64,000 bases of DNA, from assembly GCA_016801885.1 (NCBI GenBank), contig CM028898.1, positions 10,498,177-10,562,176 on the forward strand, given 5' to 3'. Positions 51,648 to 63,600 of the stretch are shown one piece after another; position 1 is the stretch's first letter, and each line of letters starts with the position of its first letter. This DNA comes from Toxotes chatareus. Its lineage: Eukaryota; Chordata; Actinopteri; Toxotidae. The notes beneath the pieces are model-generated. The model was given only the letters and a program-made list of their open reading frames with translations. It was not told the DNA's origin and searched no databases. The position numbers and the translations under genes were made by a program.

Positions 51648-54600
51648 GCAGGAGAAATTTGCTATGAACCAATTCGATGTCCTTCACACATACAAAGGCT
51701 GGAGCGAACACACACACGTACACACTCGGAGAGCAAACCCCCGTAACCTCCAGCACAAGAAGAATCCTGAATAATGTATGTATCCAAATGAACACTATAA
51801 TAAGAAATATTTCCCTCAGTGCTCTTGTTTGACTCATCACTGCAACGCAGCATGGACCTCATCAATTGTTTTCAAAAACAATTCTATTCTGCACTGATGC
51901 ACCCTTCACTTCATTACTGCGGCTATTATTCGGAGGTCCTAATGGCATCGGTGGTTGAGGTGCACGCGTGTGTGAAAGCCAACATGTGTGTACTTTTGTG
52001 TACAGTGCTCAAAAGGCAGCGTACCCTTGTGCAGAGGTCTTTGTTTAAGGGTTATTGCTGGGGATGGTGCAAGTGAGTGGCTGACAGGGGTTGGGGGAGA
52101 CACTGATTACATGTAATGAGATACCAGAAATTACATTATAAAAAGGGAATGGCAAACACCCCACCCCAAATATTAGACAGTACATGCACACACTAATTAG
52201 ATCACATTTGGAAAAAAAAAAAAAAAAGGGGGGGGGGGGATTACTTGATCGCTAAAACATGTTTGAATGTAAACACGTATCTTGATTTTGAGATTATAAA
52301 CACCACTAAAATAATGGCTGTTGATAATGACAACACTAATCTAATTAGAGTCTGTAAACGGGACTGAATTAACAACATATTTTGGCGATTTATGTTGCTG
52401 GCTAAATTTTAAGATGATAATCAGTAATGGGATGCAGGAACCTTCCCAAAGCTGGCTCCAGAGCTGTACGGGCACATCCTCCCTCTAAATGGCTGATGAT
52501 GATTGGCCTGCTGGTGCCTGGCCTGCTCTGACACCGCGCTCTGATTTTGTAGGTGGAAAATGAGTCGTTTGAATCAACTGTTAGCCACCTGCTTTCTGGG
52601 TGTTGCTCTGCATTGCGCTGCGCTGCATTCCATCTGGCTGCAGAAATTAATGTGACATTTTGTCATTTGTGTCAAGTGCCATTTATTTATTGTCAAAGTC
52701 AACAGAGAGCACAGAGGGTTGTGAAGAGGTTTTATTCTCAGCACTTCCCCCTTGTTTTCTTTGCTTTCTCTCTGTGTCTTTCCTTTCTTTTCCACTCTCA
52801 TCACATTCATGTGTTGTCTCGCTCAATGAGTTTCTTGCAGATTGTGAATGCTGTCAAGGCTGTGACGTCAGGTCCCTTGTATTTTTCAAGTGATGAACTT
52901 GATGAACTGTAACTCTCAATAGGTGATCCACTGTCTTTGTCTGTTCCAGCATTGCGGCTGTCACCGCTCAGCATAAATACCAAGTTTTTGCTCTGCTGGC
53001 TCAAATCAAACAACTGCTCCTAAAATAAAATGTATAACTGGTATTTATTCTTTCTCAGATAAAAAAATACACCAGATATTGAGTATTTAGAGCAGCAAAT
53101 TCATGATAAAAAAAAGTTTGTATTGTAATGTGATATATTTTTTCCAATCTCAACTGTGTGACAAAAAATAAAGATAAAAAGACTGTTATTTTGTCAAAAG
53201 GTGTGCAAATTGATTTAAATAAGGCATGAAATCTGTGACTGTGAAATGTGAAAGATGACAAAACCTGAGCAAAGAGAGAGAGGCAAAAACCATGTGACTG
53301 TGTGTGTGGGAGTGTATGTGTGCTCATGTTTGCCAGTGACCCCTGCAGACCTCTTACTGCATTAGGGGTATTAAAAACATCAGTGTCCATTCTTGCTTAC
53401 AAGAGATGGTCCTCCTACACCGAGAGAATCCACAGTGTCAGCAGAAATCGTCCTGGAGGTGGAGTTTCTCGCCAGTAATGTCAAGGCTTTCTGTTTTTAC
53501 GCCACAGAATCATTACAACACCCAGGTCTCCACCAGACAAGGAGCAAGGCTGCTAACTGTGGTCAGAAATCTATGCTCATGCCCCATTATGAAAATGATA
53601 AATCACTAAAGCAGGCATTTTAATTGTTTGATTTTGAAATGTTGTTTGGCTATGACCTCACATTTCATGAATCCCATTGTATAATTAAAACAAAAGGGTT
53701 ACCGAACGCCATGATCCAAAATCAGATCAAGCTGATTTCCATTTACTATGTATATACTGATGTTCTTAGTGTCTTATCCATGACAGCTCCAATACCAAAG
53801 AAATGAATGGCTGTAAAATGACAGAATTAAACAGAAAACCAGATCAACTCTGAGAAAAAAAAATTAGGATTATTTTTGTAAAAGTTGCCATTTGTTGGAA
53901 CTCTTCTGGGTCGCCTACCATCCATTCTGATGTATTGTAACTTGTTCCAATGTCATGTTATCATTATTTTCTGAATAAATTAAATCACAAGCAAGGGGCT
54001 AACTTGCTCTACTCCAGCTTTCTTGAATCTGTAATGGTCCCATTTAAAATCTGCACGGTGAGTTTTTAACTCAGTGTCCATAAAGACACAATTATAAACA
54101 CGAACAGCTACTTCGAATCCCAGAATTAATACTCGGGTGTTTTCAGATCACAATTTAGATGTCAATTAAGATGTCATAAACAGCATATAACACCTTTCTG
54201 TATGCGTCTGTCTCACTCGTCAAATCGGGTCTCCCTTAAAATAGCTCCAAGCATTTCATCAGGGCTCCGTCCCAAGTGATTACTGACCCGGTGACAGGCA
54301 GCCCAGAGACTCACTTTTGATTGACATTACCTTAACTCAGTGAAATTTCAGTCATCACATTGACAGTGTATGTCTCATTTGACCTTCCAGATGCAGAACT
54401 TTTGGACACAGCATGTAGAAATACTGAACTGACCATAACAAATAATTAAAAGCTACACCATGAAGAAAACTACAAAAAAAAACTGATGGATGCAAATGAG
54501 TGTTTGTGTGTGTGTGTGTGTGTGTGTGTGAGCATGTGGTCTGAGTACTCACAGCTGGCACTGGTCTCCTTTGATCCCCTTGGTGGTACAGAAGCACTTG

Positions 54601-57600
54601 CCAGTTAACACCTGGCACACACTTGCATGACCATTACACTTACAGGCTGGAAGGGGCAGAGACACACAGATGGAAAACAAAGATGGGGGACAGAAACACA
54701 GCATGTCAAAGAGAGAACAGAGGGACAGAGACACTGACTAGAATAACATTTAACTAAATATGAGGATAAAGTTAAAGTTAGATTTGTGTAGTGTGTGTAC
54801 ATTAACATGATCAGTTAAAAATTTCCAGCTGCGGTTTAAAGCTTTAAGTTCAGGTTCTCCTGAGGGCATAAAAAACTCTTGTTGTTTTCAGTTGTTTTTA
54901 CCTCTTTCAAGCACAAGGCTAGCAGTTTCCCACTGCTTACAGTATTTCTGCCAAGCTAGGCTACCAACATCTCTTCTCCTGTACTGAACACACCGAGATA
55001 AAATTGATATTGATCTGAGTAAGATGGTAAACAAGTCCATTTCCTAAAAAGACTGGCTCAACTTCAGAGATCTAATACATGATGGAAAAAAATATGTGTG
55101 TCATCCATGTGACAGGAGTGCATTTAACTTCTTTGTCTTGTTGACAGCTGATGATATAAGGATTTAATTTTACTGTGCATCAGCCACACTGAATAAGAGG
55201 TTTTGCTAAATGTCCAAACTAACTCTGATGATGCAATAAATTCCTCGTCTTCAAACTAAAGCATGGCTATATTTGCGCGTACTAATGGAACATAATGATT
55301 TTGAGTCATTTCATCCCCGGGCTCCGAAAGAACAAGAAGAATATTCCCTTCACAAAAGCTCACCTGTGTAGTTTCACTTTACAGGTTATGGCTATAGCCT
55401 GTGCATTAACAGGTGGTACCTGAGACTGTAAAGCTCCCAGATGTGTATATATTTGAGAGTGTGTGTGTGTGTGTGTGTGTGTGCCTCCCATGTCTGTCAA
55501 TTCAAACAATAGCCAACATGTAATTTCTCAGGAATGCTATTCAAGTCTCATAAAAGGATGAGTGTGGGTAAATCTCCTCTTGACAAGGAAGCTGTATTAC
55601 CAGTCTTCAGTCACTCTGCAATTCATTTCATAGTAAGACACCCTCAGACAGTTATCAAATACACATATTCATTTTACATTTGATTTAATGTTCACTCCTG
55701 TGCTGCATTTACATCCATTCTCAACCTGATGTTCAGTGAACATTATGTGCTCTTTGCTTTGAAAACAGGAACGCTGTGTAAATTATGGGCTGCAGTCACT
55801 GGAGAAAATTTAGAGGCAGATAATAAATCTGCTTCATCTGCGATTCAGACACTCAGTCAAAACATTTTTATATCCACAGAGAAAAACCTGAGTATCACAC
55901 CCTGAAAATTAGTAAAGCAATTAAGTTATTTTAGTTACATCTGTTTAAATCCGCATCAGTTTGCCCGTAAAAAGTCACTCTTTCCTCCTCCAGTTAGCCA
56001 GCTCTGTATGCACATGCCTGATTGTGTGTATATCCCTTAATTCAAAAATCCAAATACATAGTGTGCACATGTTTTCATCAAAGCTGTGTCCTCTGGGTGA
56101 AAAACCACAGTAACACAATAGTTGAGTATTTGACCTTCAGCTTCTCCTACAGTTCCCACAGTGAACCACATCTGCTCTACACTCACTCCAGTGTCAGGAA
56201 AACACAGTTAATCTTGACATTTCACTGTCGCTGACTCGCAGAACCAAAAATAAACCAGCAGAGACTAGACATCTACTTTGCCTTTGGTTAAAACCAACAT
56301 ATGGAGTAATACTTTTTCCAAGACAGACAAACTGTCACTAGTTCTAATCAATACGCAATAGTGCCCTCTGTTGGCTGTGATGCTGTAGTGTTCTGAGTTT
56401 ATCATGCAACATAGTAATTAGAATTCAATAGTAGTATTCAAGTAGATGATTTCTTCTAAAACCTTAATGATTGTTTATACACAGCAGGTCTAGTTCAAAA
56501 TAAAGGAAAATATAAAAGGTCATTTGAGATGTATTTGTTTAAACCTGTTGATCTGTTGTTAATTAGAATGAAATGTACACAGACGATTGGGAAAAGGTCA
56601 AAGAGCTTTGGGGTTAGAATCAGCTGACTGCGTCACCAAAACGATAACAAGCAAATCCATTAAGTTGTATGAGTGCAAAATAAGTCAATTCTGTGGCGAT
56701 GCGGCACTCACCCTGGCATTTGCCGCCATTGGTCGGGTCGCCGTGGTAACCAGGCATGCACGTCTGGCAGTGAGGACCAGTGGTCAGGTTACGGCACTGT
56801 TCGCACACGCTGCCGTTCACGCACGTGCTGTGGCCATTACACTGGCAGGCTGTGGAAGAAAGAGAGAGAGAGGTTATGCACCTGCAGGATCAGGGTCAGT
56901 TTCTGTTGGGTTCATTTCTGCTAACATGATTGTAGTATTTGGATATTTCAAAAATAAATCATCATTTTTATCATCCACCCTGAAGCTAATAAAAAGCTAG
57001 GATTTGACACCAGACCATCACAACTTATATGTAGGGTTGTTCCTACTGTTTTCTAGAAAAATCAACAAACGCATTAGAGCTGCTGGTAGCTTGTGTCTGC
57101 CATGTCATATTGTATTGTATTATTACTTAATCAGACCTGCCTTTTTAATTATTTTTAATGGCTCCAGCTTTTAATTAATCTAATTTGTAATTCCAATAGG
57201 AATTACAAATTAGGTTGGACATCTAATGGAAAAGAATATGAAAATAAGAAGTGTTTATTTTATGTAAGCCTTAATTCATAAGCTAACCTTGTTTATATTG
57301 ATATTTCAGCCACCGTACGTTGTGTACTACTGAGCCTTCATAGACCGTTAAAATTAATTCCACCTTTGACGTTAGATACAACATTCCAGCTCTACCACTG
57401 AAATGTGCATCGCAGCAGGGCAGTAACTATAATTCAGAGCTGTGAAAACGCTCTCTTGGCTTGGTCCCCTGGCTTTCGCACCTTGAGCAGTTTATTGGCT
57501 GTGAAGCTATGCATTAACATGACATCAGAGATCTTCGGATGGAAAATGTTCACTAGTGAACACAATAGTATTTCTGAGGAAATAGGGAACATTTCATAAA

Positions 57601-60600
57601 GGAAATAAAAATAATAAAAAAATCAATGAAACCGAGCTTCAAGCCGACAGAATTAAACCCATATGAGGCAAAATATCACCAAAACTCATGTCTAGACTCG
57701 CACTGATGATAAGAATTTTACAAAATAAAATATTTCTCAAGGTTTTTACACATTATTGATACCGCTGAGCCACTGAGCACTCCTCACATTCTTAAATTAC
57801 AACTAGCAGTGGGTATATTATCATCTTTCATGACGTGGTTGCACAGACTGGGGCTTGATGAAAGCATTAAATGGCATACTAGCATAAGGTTGCATGGAGT
57901 CAGCAGGGAGGGATTAGTTGCATAGGGAAACTGTAACAGGAATCCTTGATAAGAACATCTTTTCAAACTTAAGACATTACAGTCAATAGGTAATAACAAC
58001 CTCTCACATAGATACACTTGTGACACATGATCTGTAATTTCAGCAAGAGGGACAGTGGATCCCTTACCAGGGCAGTGAATGAAGGCCCACTCATAGCCTT
58101 TGTCTTTGGGACAACTGCCTGGCTCCAGGCTCATGTCCTGGGACTGGCTCTGCTGGCCCTGCTTCGCCGTCCTCTTCATGGGCCCCCGGTACGAACCCTC
58201 CATGCACAGACCCTTCCCTGTGCTGCTGGGATCTCCACACCAGCCGCACTCAGGTTGCTCCAAGCACTGGGAACATGTCTGCAGACCTGAGCAGTTCTGG
58301 GCTAAAGGAGAGAAGAGACTTGTGTTTTATTCTTCACCAGCAAATTTTGTGTTTTGACCCTTTGCTGCTCCACATTTGTCAAAAGAAGCATTTATTTACC
58401 AGTTACTTTGAAATCAACAGCAGCAGACAAAATTCAGCAGCAAAGGTGCAATGTTGCAGCAAACAAAATCCTGAAGGATGCTGCTTTCAGTATTTTATTT
58501 TGTAGGATCTCGACCTTTTTAACATATAATTTCAGTCACTTCGTAGCCTCTACCAGGCCTGTAGATGAAAGAGCATTAATGGTGTTTGTACTGAGGCATA
58601 AACTGGTTATCCAGTGAGCTGTCAAGACAACAGACTTGGGAGCAGAAAATATATAATGTACAAGTGCAGACCATTACACAGCTGATGGAGAAGGGAAAAA
58701 GCCATAGAAAGAGACAGAAAATGTGTCAGCAAACCAGAGCCAGTGAAGAGTTTGTGATTTGAGCAAAGTTCAATGGAAGGATTAAATGTGATGTGTGAAG
58801 TGGCACCTTGCTCTAAACTCAGATACTCAAGGGAGCGAGGGCGCAATGCTGTTTTGTCAGTTGGGGGACGAACTTTTAGGCCACTAAATTGCTTGACATG
58901 TTTCAGCGTTGCCACTTGCCCGCCAGACAGACACTTTAGGGGAGAAAATGTCACTACTATTTTAAGGAGACAAACATTGAGTGCTTTTACCTCAGTTTAT
59001 GTCAAACAAATCTCCAGCTATTCTGCTAATGGATGCGAAACCATGACAACGCAAGAGCAATCAGTACAAAGTAAGGCCATTTAAGTTTGTTTTGATGACA
59101 GGACGTAAGTGGCACATTTCTCAGGAACATACCATTCTGAGAAAAGAAGTAGCTGGATGAGGACTTATCTTGTCGCAACACAAAAGCATGCTGAAATACA
59201 AAATCTGCCATGAAAAACAAAACCCACATCTTTCGCATTGGATTTTGACAGATAAGTGCTGTGAACATGAAGAACTAAATCTGATGCTGTAACATGAATT
59301 GGGTGGTGATTATGACTGGGTCTGTACAGCGGAGCAGGTCTCATTTCATCCACAGTGCTAACAGTTTTCACCAGCCAAGCAAATACACAAGCAAATACAA
59401 GTGTATTTTCGGCCCCTCATGCCCCTGACAGCACTGACAAGTCTGAATTTATTTATGGAAGCTTTCAAGGCCATTTCAACAGGTAAATGAGTTCAAATCT
59501 GTTTCCTGTTGCAAATTAAATCAAAATGTGACTTTTAAGGTCACACTCTAGAAGATGAGGTTTTGTAAGATCATTTTATTGTACCTTCCACTGCATGTCT
59601 CTCGTGGTTACATTTATTTTCTCTTTATCTGTGTCTGCAGGAATTGTCACCTGTGTTTGTTGGATTGCACAAACACTACAAAGATTATTGATAAAAAAAA
59701 TGACAACCTCACAACTTCGATATCTGGTTTTGAAGATCTGAGAGCAATGTGAGCAAAATCATTTGTTTCTGTGTCTTTTAATGCACCCGGCAATCAGATG
59801 ACAAATGCTGCTACAATGTGGACTTGTGAACACATGTGCAAAGAATTTCACATCTTCAAATGCAGCTTTGATGCTTTTTCTCTATCCCAACTGCTCTCCT
59901 CAACTTTTCAAATTCTCAAAACGTTCCTCAAGAATTATTGCTTTTGCACCAAGGATGTAGAGAAACCAAACCAGCCTCTTGAAACATGATGAAATCTAGT
60001 TTTTAAGGACCAAAGCAGTCTTGTGAATATTGTGGTGGAAGAGATTCAATACGATTACTTTGCAGTACTTGCTAATGGTTTCATTTGCAATAAAATCCCC
60101 ATAAACTAATCAACCAACAACAAAGGGCTGCCCTAATTTTAACAGCTGACACAAAAGACAATAAGTCCCCACCTTTGAGAAACTGGAAATTGCAAACGTC
60201 TGACATTTTAGCTTGAAAAATGAGGAACATAATTAAATCAATTAGCAGAAAAGTTTCCATCAGCTCTGCTCAGAAGCTCAACTGCATATCTGCAGAACCT
60301 GAAGCAGTGGAGTTGGTGTAGGGAGCATACGAGCCAGTTCCAACATAAAAGATTAAATCAAGGACCAAGGAAAATGCTCTGAAGAAAAGGGAAAGTCAAC
60401 TTGACTGTGCATGTTTAAAATTCTTTTTGAACTTCGGGGGAATCACTTTTTTTTTTTTTTAAACCCATCCTGATGAAATGAATGGACAGTGTTTTCATGG
60501 CCCAGATGACCATGTGCCTGCTTTGGATGTTTGATCTTGTAAAAAATGGCTACACAGAAGCTGAAGACGTATTTTGGATTATTTACTACAAGACAGAGAG

Positions 60601-63600
60601 AAATCATTAAATCAAAGCCATAAATAAAGCATTATTCTCCATAAGACATCAACAAGCTACTACTTATTATTACAAATCACAAATAACAACCTCAGATCTG
60701 TAAAATTAGACCATCCTCTACTGAGAGCAACAAATGCAACACAGTCTGCCCTTTCAAGGTGTCCCTGCAGGTAGTGATACTACAGAGTATTTTATCCTAG
60801 GCCTGTGCATTTATGCAGTGCACTCAGCTTACAGCACACATCACTATGCACTGAAAAGAAGGAGGAATGGACTGAAGTAAGTGAGATAATTCAAGACAGA
60901 AGTGGTGATTGAAACTTGGAGAGTGAATGTGAAGCAGCAAAGTCAGACAGAACAAACAGAGAGAGAGAATAAAACACAGAGAGAATTTATAGGACAACCT
61001 TCTCTGTCCTTCATGCCAAAAGGGACAAATTTCTCAAGACAAATGTCCACAGAGTACCGAAACGCCTCTGTGTTACCTAGCACCAGCAGACACAAAAGAA
61101 CTGGAGACTGTACCCTTGGGCTCCCTAAATTTGTTACTGACTAAACTGATCAGAGATGTTTTTACAATCTGACACGACTGCGGGTTTAATTCATGCATCA
61201 CGCTGCAACAGCGGGATCGAAATGAACAACCACACTGACCTTCAGATAAAGGAGCACTCTGACCAATGTGCAGCGAAAACATTGTTCACCTCTGTTCGTG
61301 CCCATGTTCACATTCTGAGTCTACAGTATGTTTGAGCGTGAACCGCCTCCAGTCATTTCCCATCACATTTCTTGGTCACTTGTCTTAGTGGCAGCAAAAA
61401 CAATTATTAAGTGGAATATTTACTGAGTATTTCATTTATTGTTTTACATTTATTAATATTATGAACTTTGATATGTTATTGAGAATCTATTAATGCAATA
61501 GAAGCCACATTTAATCTAAAGGTACTATTATTTTATATTTAAGCTGATTATTATTATTGTGTTCACAATATAACTGCACTATGGGTAATCCATTTTTCAG
61601 CACAAAATGCCCCGTCAGTGAGCTGCAGTGCCTCAACACCTTAAAGGTTCAGGTGGACTGAAAACATACAGGAGATTCTGTTCAAACATTCATATTTACA
61701 CCACTGGGTGTGCAGATATTCCCACTGTGCTCTCACTCTGATCTCTGAAACTGTTCCTTGACGCATGACTGTTTTTAAACTGCTTAAGACCAGCTAATGG
61801 TAAAGAGTCCATCTGCAGCTTGGTCAGTAGGGAAATCTCACAGTTGGGGCAGCTATATGCGAGAGTAATTGGCCATTACAAAACCAAAACAGCTCCCAAA
61901 GCCAATCACAGGAAACTAACAGCATTTTCCCTCTGACACAAATACCTTCCACTCTAAGCTGTTTTCCTCCCTTAACCTTCTTTCTCTCAGTGATGAATAT
62001 TGACTGCTTACAGAAGCCAATCTGGGAAAGCTTAGTGCCGGCCACCTTAATGCCAGACTACAGACTTCATAGAGGCCTTATCTAGATTAACTTTAGTAAA
62101 AGGCACTTACCCACACAATCTCCAGTCTGCCACTCCAGACACTGACCATAGGGGAAAGAGATGACATAAGCAGTGGAGTCAACACAGCGCTGCGCACTGC
62201 TGCACCACATACACTCCATGGCCTGGCTGGTACAGTTAGCACAGTTGGTGTGCATCGAGCAAGGCTTCTTACAGGATGGACGGGTACTCTGATTGGGGTT
62301 TCCTGTACAGGAAATGAGAGAACAGAAGGAAATAAAAAGAAAGATGAGTGAGGTTGTTTTTTCGATAAATCAGATTGAAAGTATATTTGTGTAGTATATG
62401 TCTCTCACCAGTCGCTTTTTCACAAATGAGGCCATGAGCAGTGGCAGTGCATGGATTGGCTCTCAGGCCTGACACCTGGGGCTCCTCCAGGTAGGCACAG
62501 AAACCAGAGTCACTGGGTTCGCCAGGCAGCCAGCGCAGGCTGCTGTTGGTGAAGGGGGACATGTCCTCCCAACCCCAGTACGACACATTGATTTTCCTCA
62601 GGCCCACCCAGGGAGACAGCCGCTGTGGAGACACGGCAAAAGGCTTAACACACAAAGGCCTAAAAAAGCCGCTGGGTATTCAAAGGTAAGATAAAATTTT
62701 TAACTGTGCCTCCCTTTCTGCTCCATCGTGCTCTTTAAGAAATGAATAGTTACTGCATTTACACCTGGGAACCGTGGATGCCATTAAAAGTCTACTGAAA
62801 ATAATTTCACAGATATGATTACTCATTTGCCTTCAGGATTCAACTTTTAATGTAATGGGAAAATGATGGGAAATGGCATGTCAAGGTTCTGTTTGGAACA
62901 AACAAGCAGGTTTCAACCCAGCAGACCGACAGCAAATAAAATCTTTATGAATACAGCAGGCATGTCCAAACTAAAATCATCAGTAGACTCAACAATTTTC
63001 TTTCACTACGAGGAGGATGCATGGCTGTGGTGAGATGAGAGGGTGAGTGTTTGCCCAGAGGTGCATTTCATCATTTCCATTAAAGATGAAGAGGCATAAA
63101 TTATGATGCTGTTAGGACATTTGTATTTTTTTCTATGAACAAATCATAATTCATGGGTTATATTTTATAAACTGTTCTGGACAGACGGCACATCTCCAGG
63201 TAAAGCATTTCACAGTCTGGGTCTAAAATATTTGGAGCCTAGAAACTTCAAGCTGGTCCAATGCCACAAACTAACATGACAGATGTCCTTGAATGTGTTG
63301 ACATATTTCTGCCTTTTAAGTATGAATTAGAAAAATTAAAATATGGAAAGGAATTTGGGAGAATTTACACTCACAAAGGTAAAACTACAAACAAACCTGA
63401 CAAAGCAGTGAGTGTTCAGATACTATAAGTGCTTATGATTGTTCCAACAAACAGTGGGTTATTTGGCCTGATTTGTTAGATAAAGCAGATAGAAGAAACA
63501 GTGACTAACAAAATGTTACTAAGGATAAAACAACTCAAAGTGAAACAAAAACTAAAAGGAAGTGAGGTGCAATTATCACAGTCTGATTCATCAGGTGCAG

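Larger units (their letters stand above)
48859..54552 (-). other. atrnl1: atrnl1 intron, 5694 bases
   Basis: No exon supported. Contents: (AAAT)n at 49655-49673, a diverged 21-base direct repeat at 51450/51520, (CA)28 at 51591-51646, an A16G12 run at 52212-52239, and the (TG)13 tract at 54505-54530 close to the donor. A 119-codon + strand frame at 52553-52912 starts at GTG and has no supporting context. Confidence 0.8.

Noticed and set aside
52553..52912. 119-codon open frame on the + strand
   Set aside because: It starts at GTG, lies in an atrnl1 intron, has pyrimidine-rich low-complexity stretches and no recognisable domain. The tttcttgcag inside it resembles a splice acceptor but no partner donor or coding continuation was found.
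57784..58067. Continuation of the second PSI exon's open frame to 57784
   Set aside because: Donor CCCTG|GTAAGG and the phase of exon 56849-56712 end the exon at 58068; the remainder does not resemble attractins.
63180..63320. Possible old interspersed repeat
   Set aside because: Style resembles 3' parts of fish retroelements, but I could not match it to a specific family from memory.
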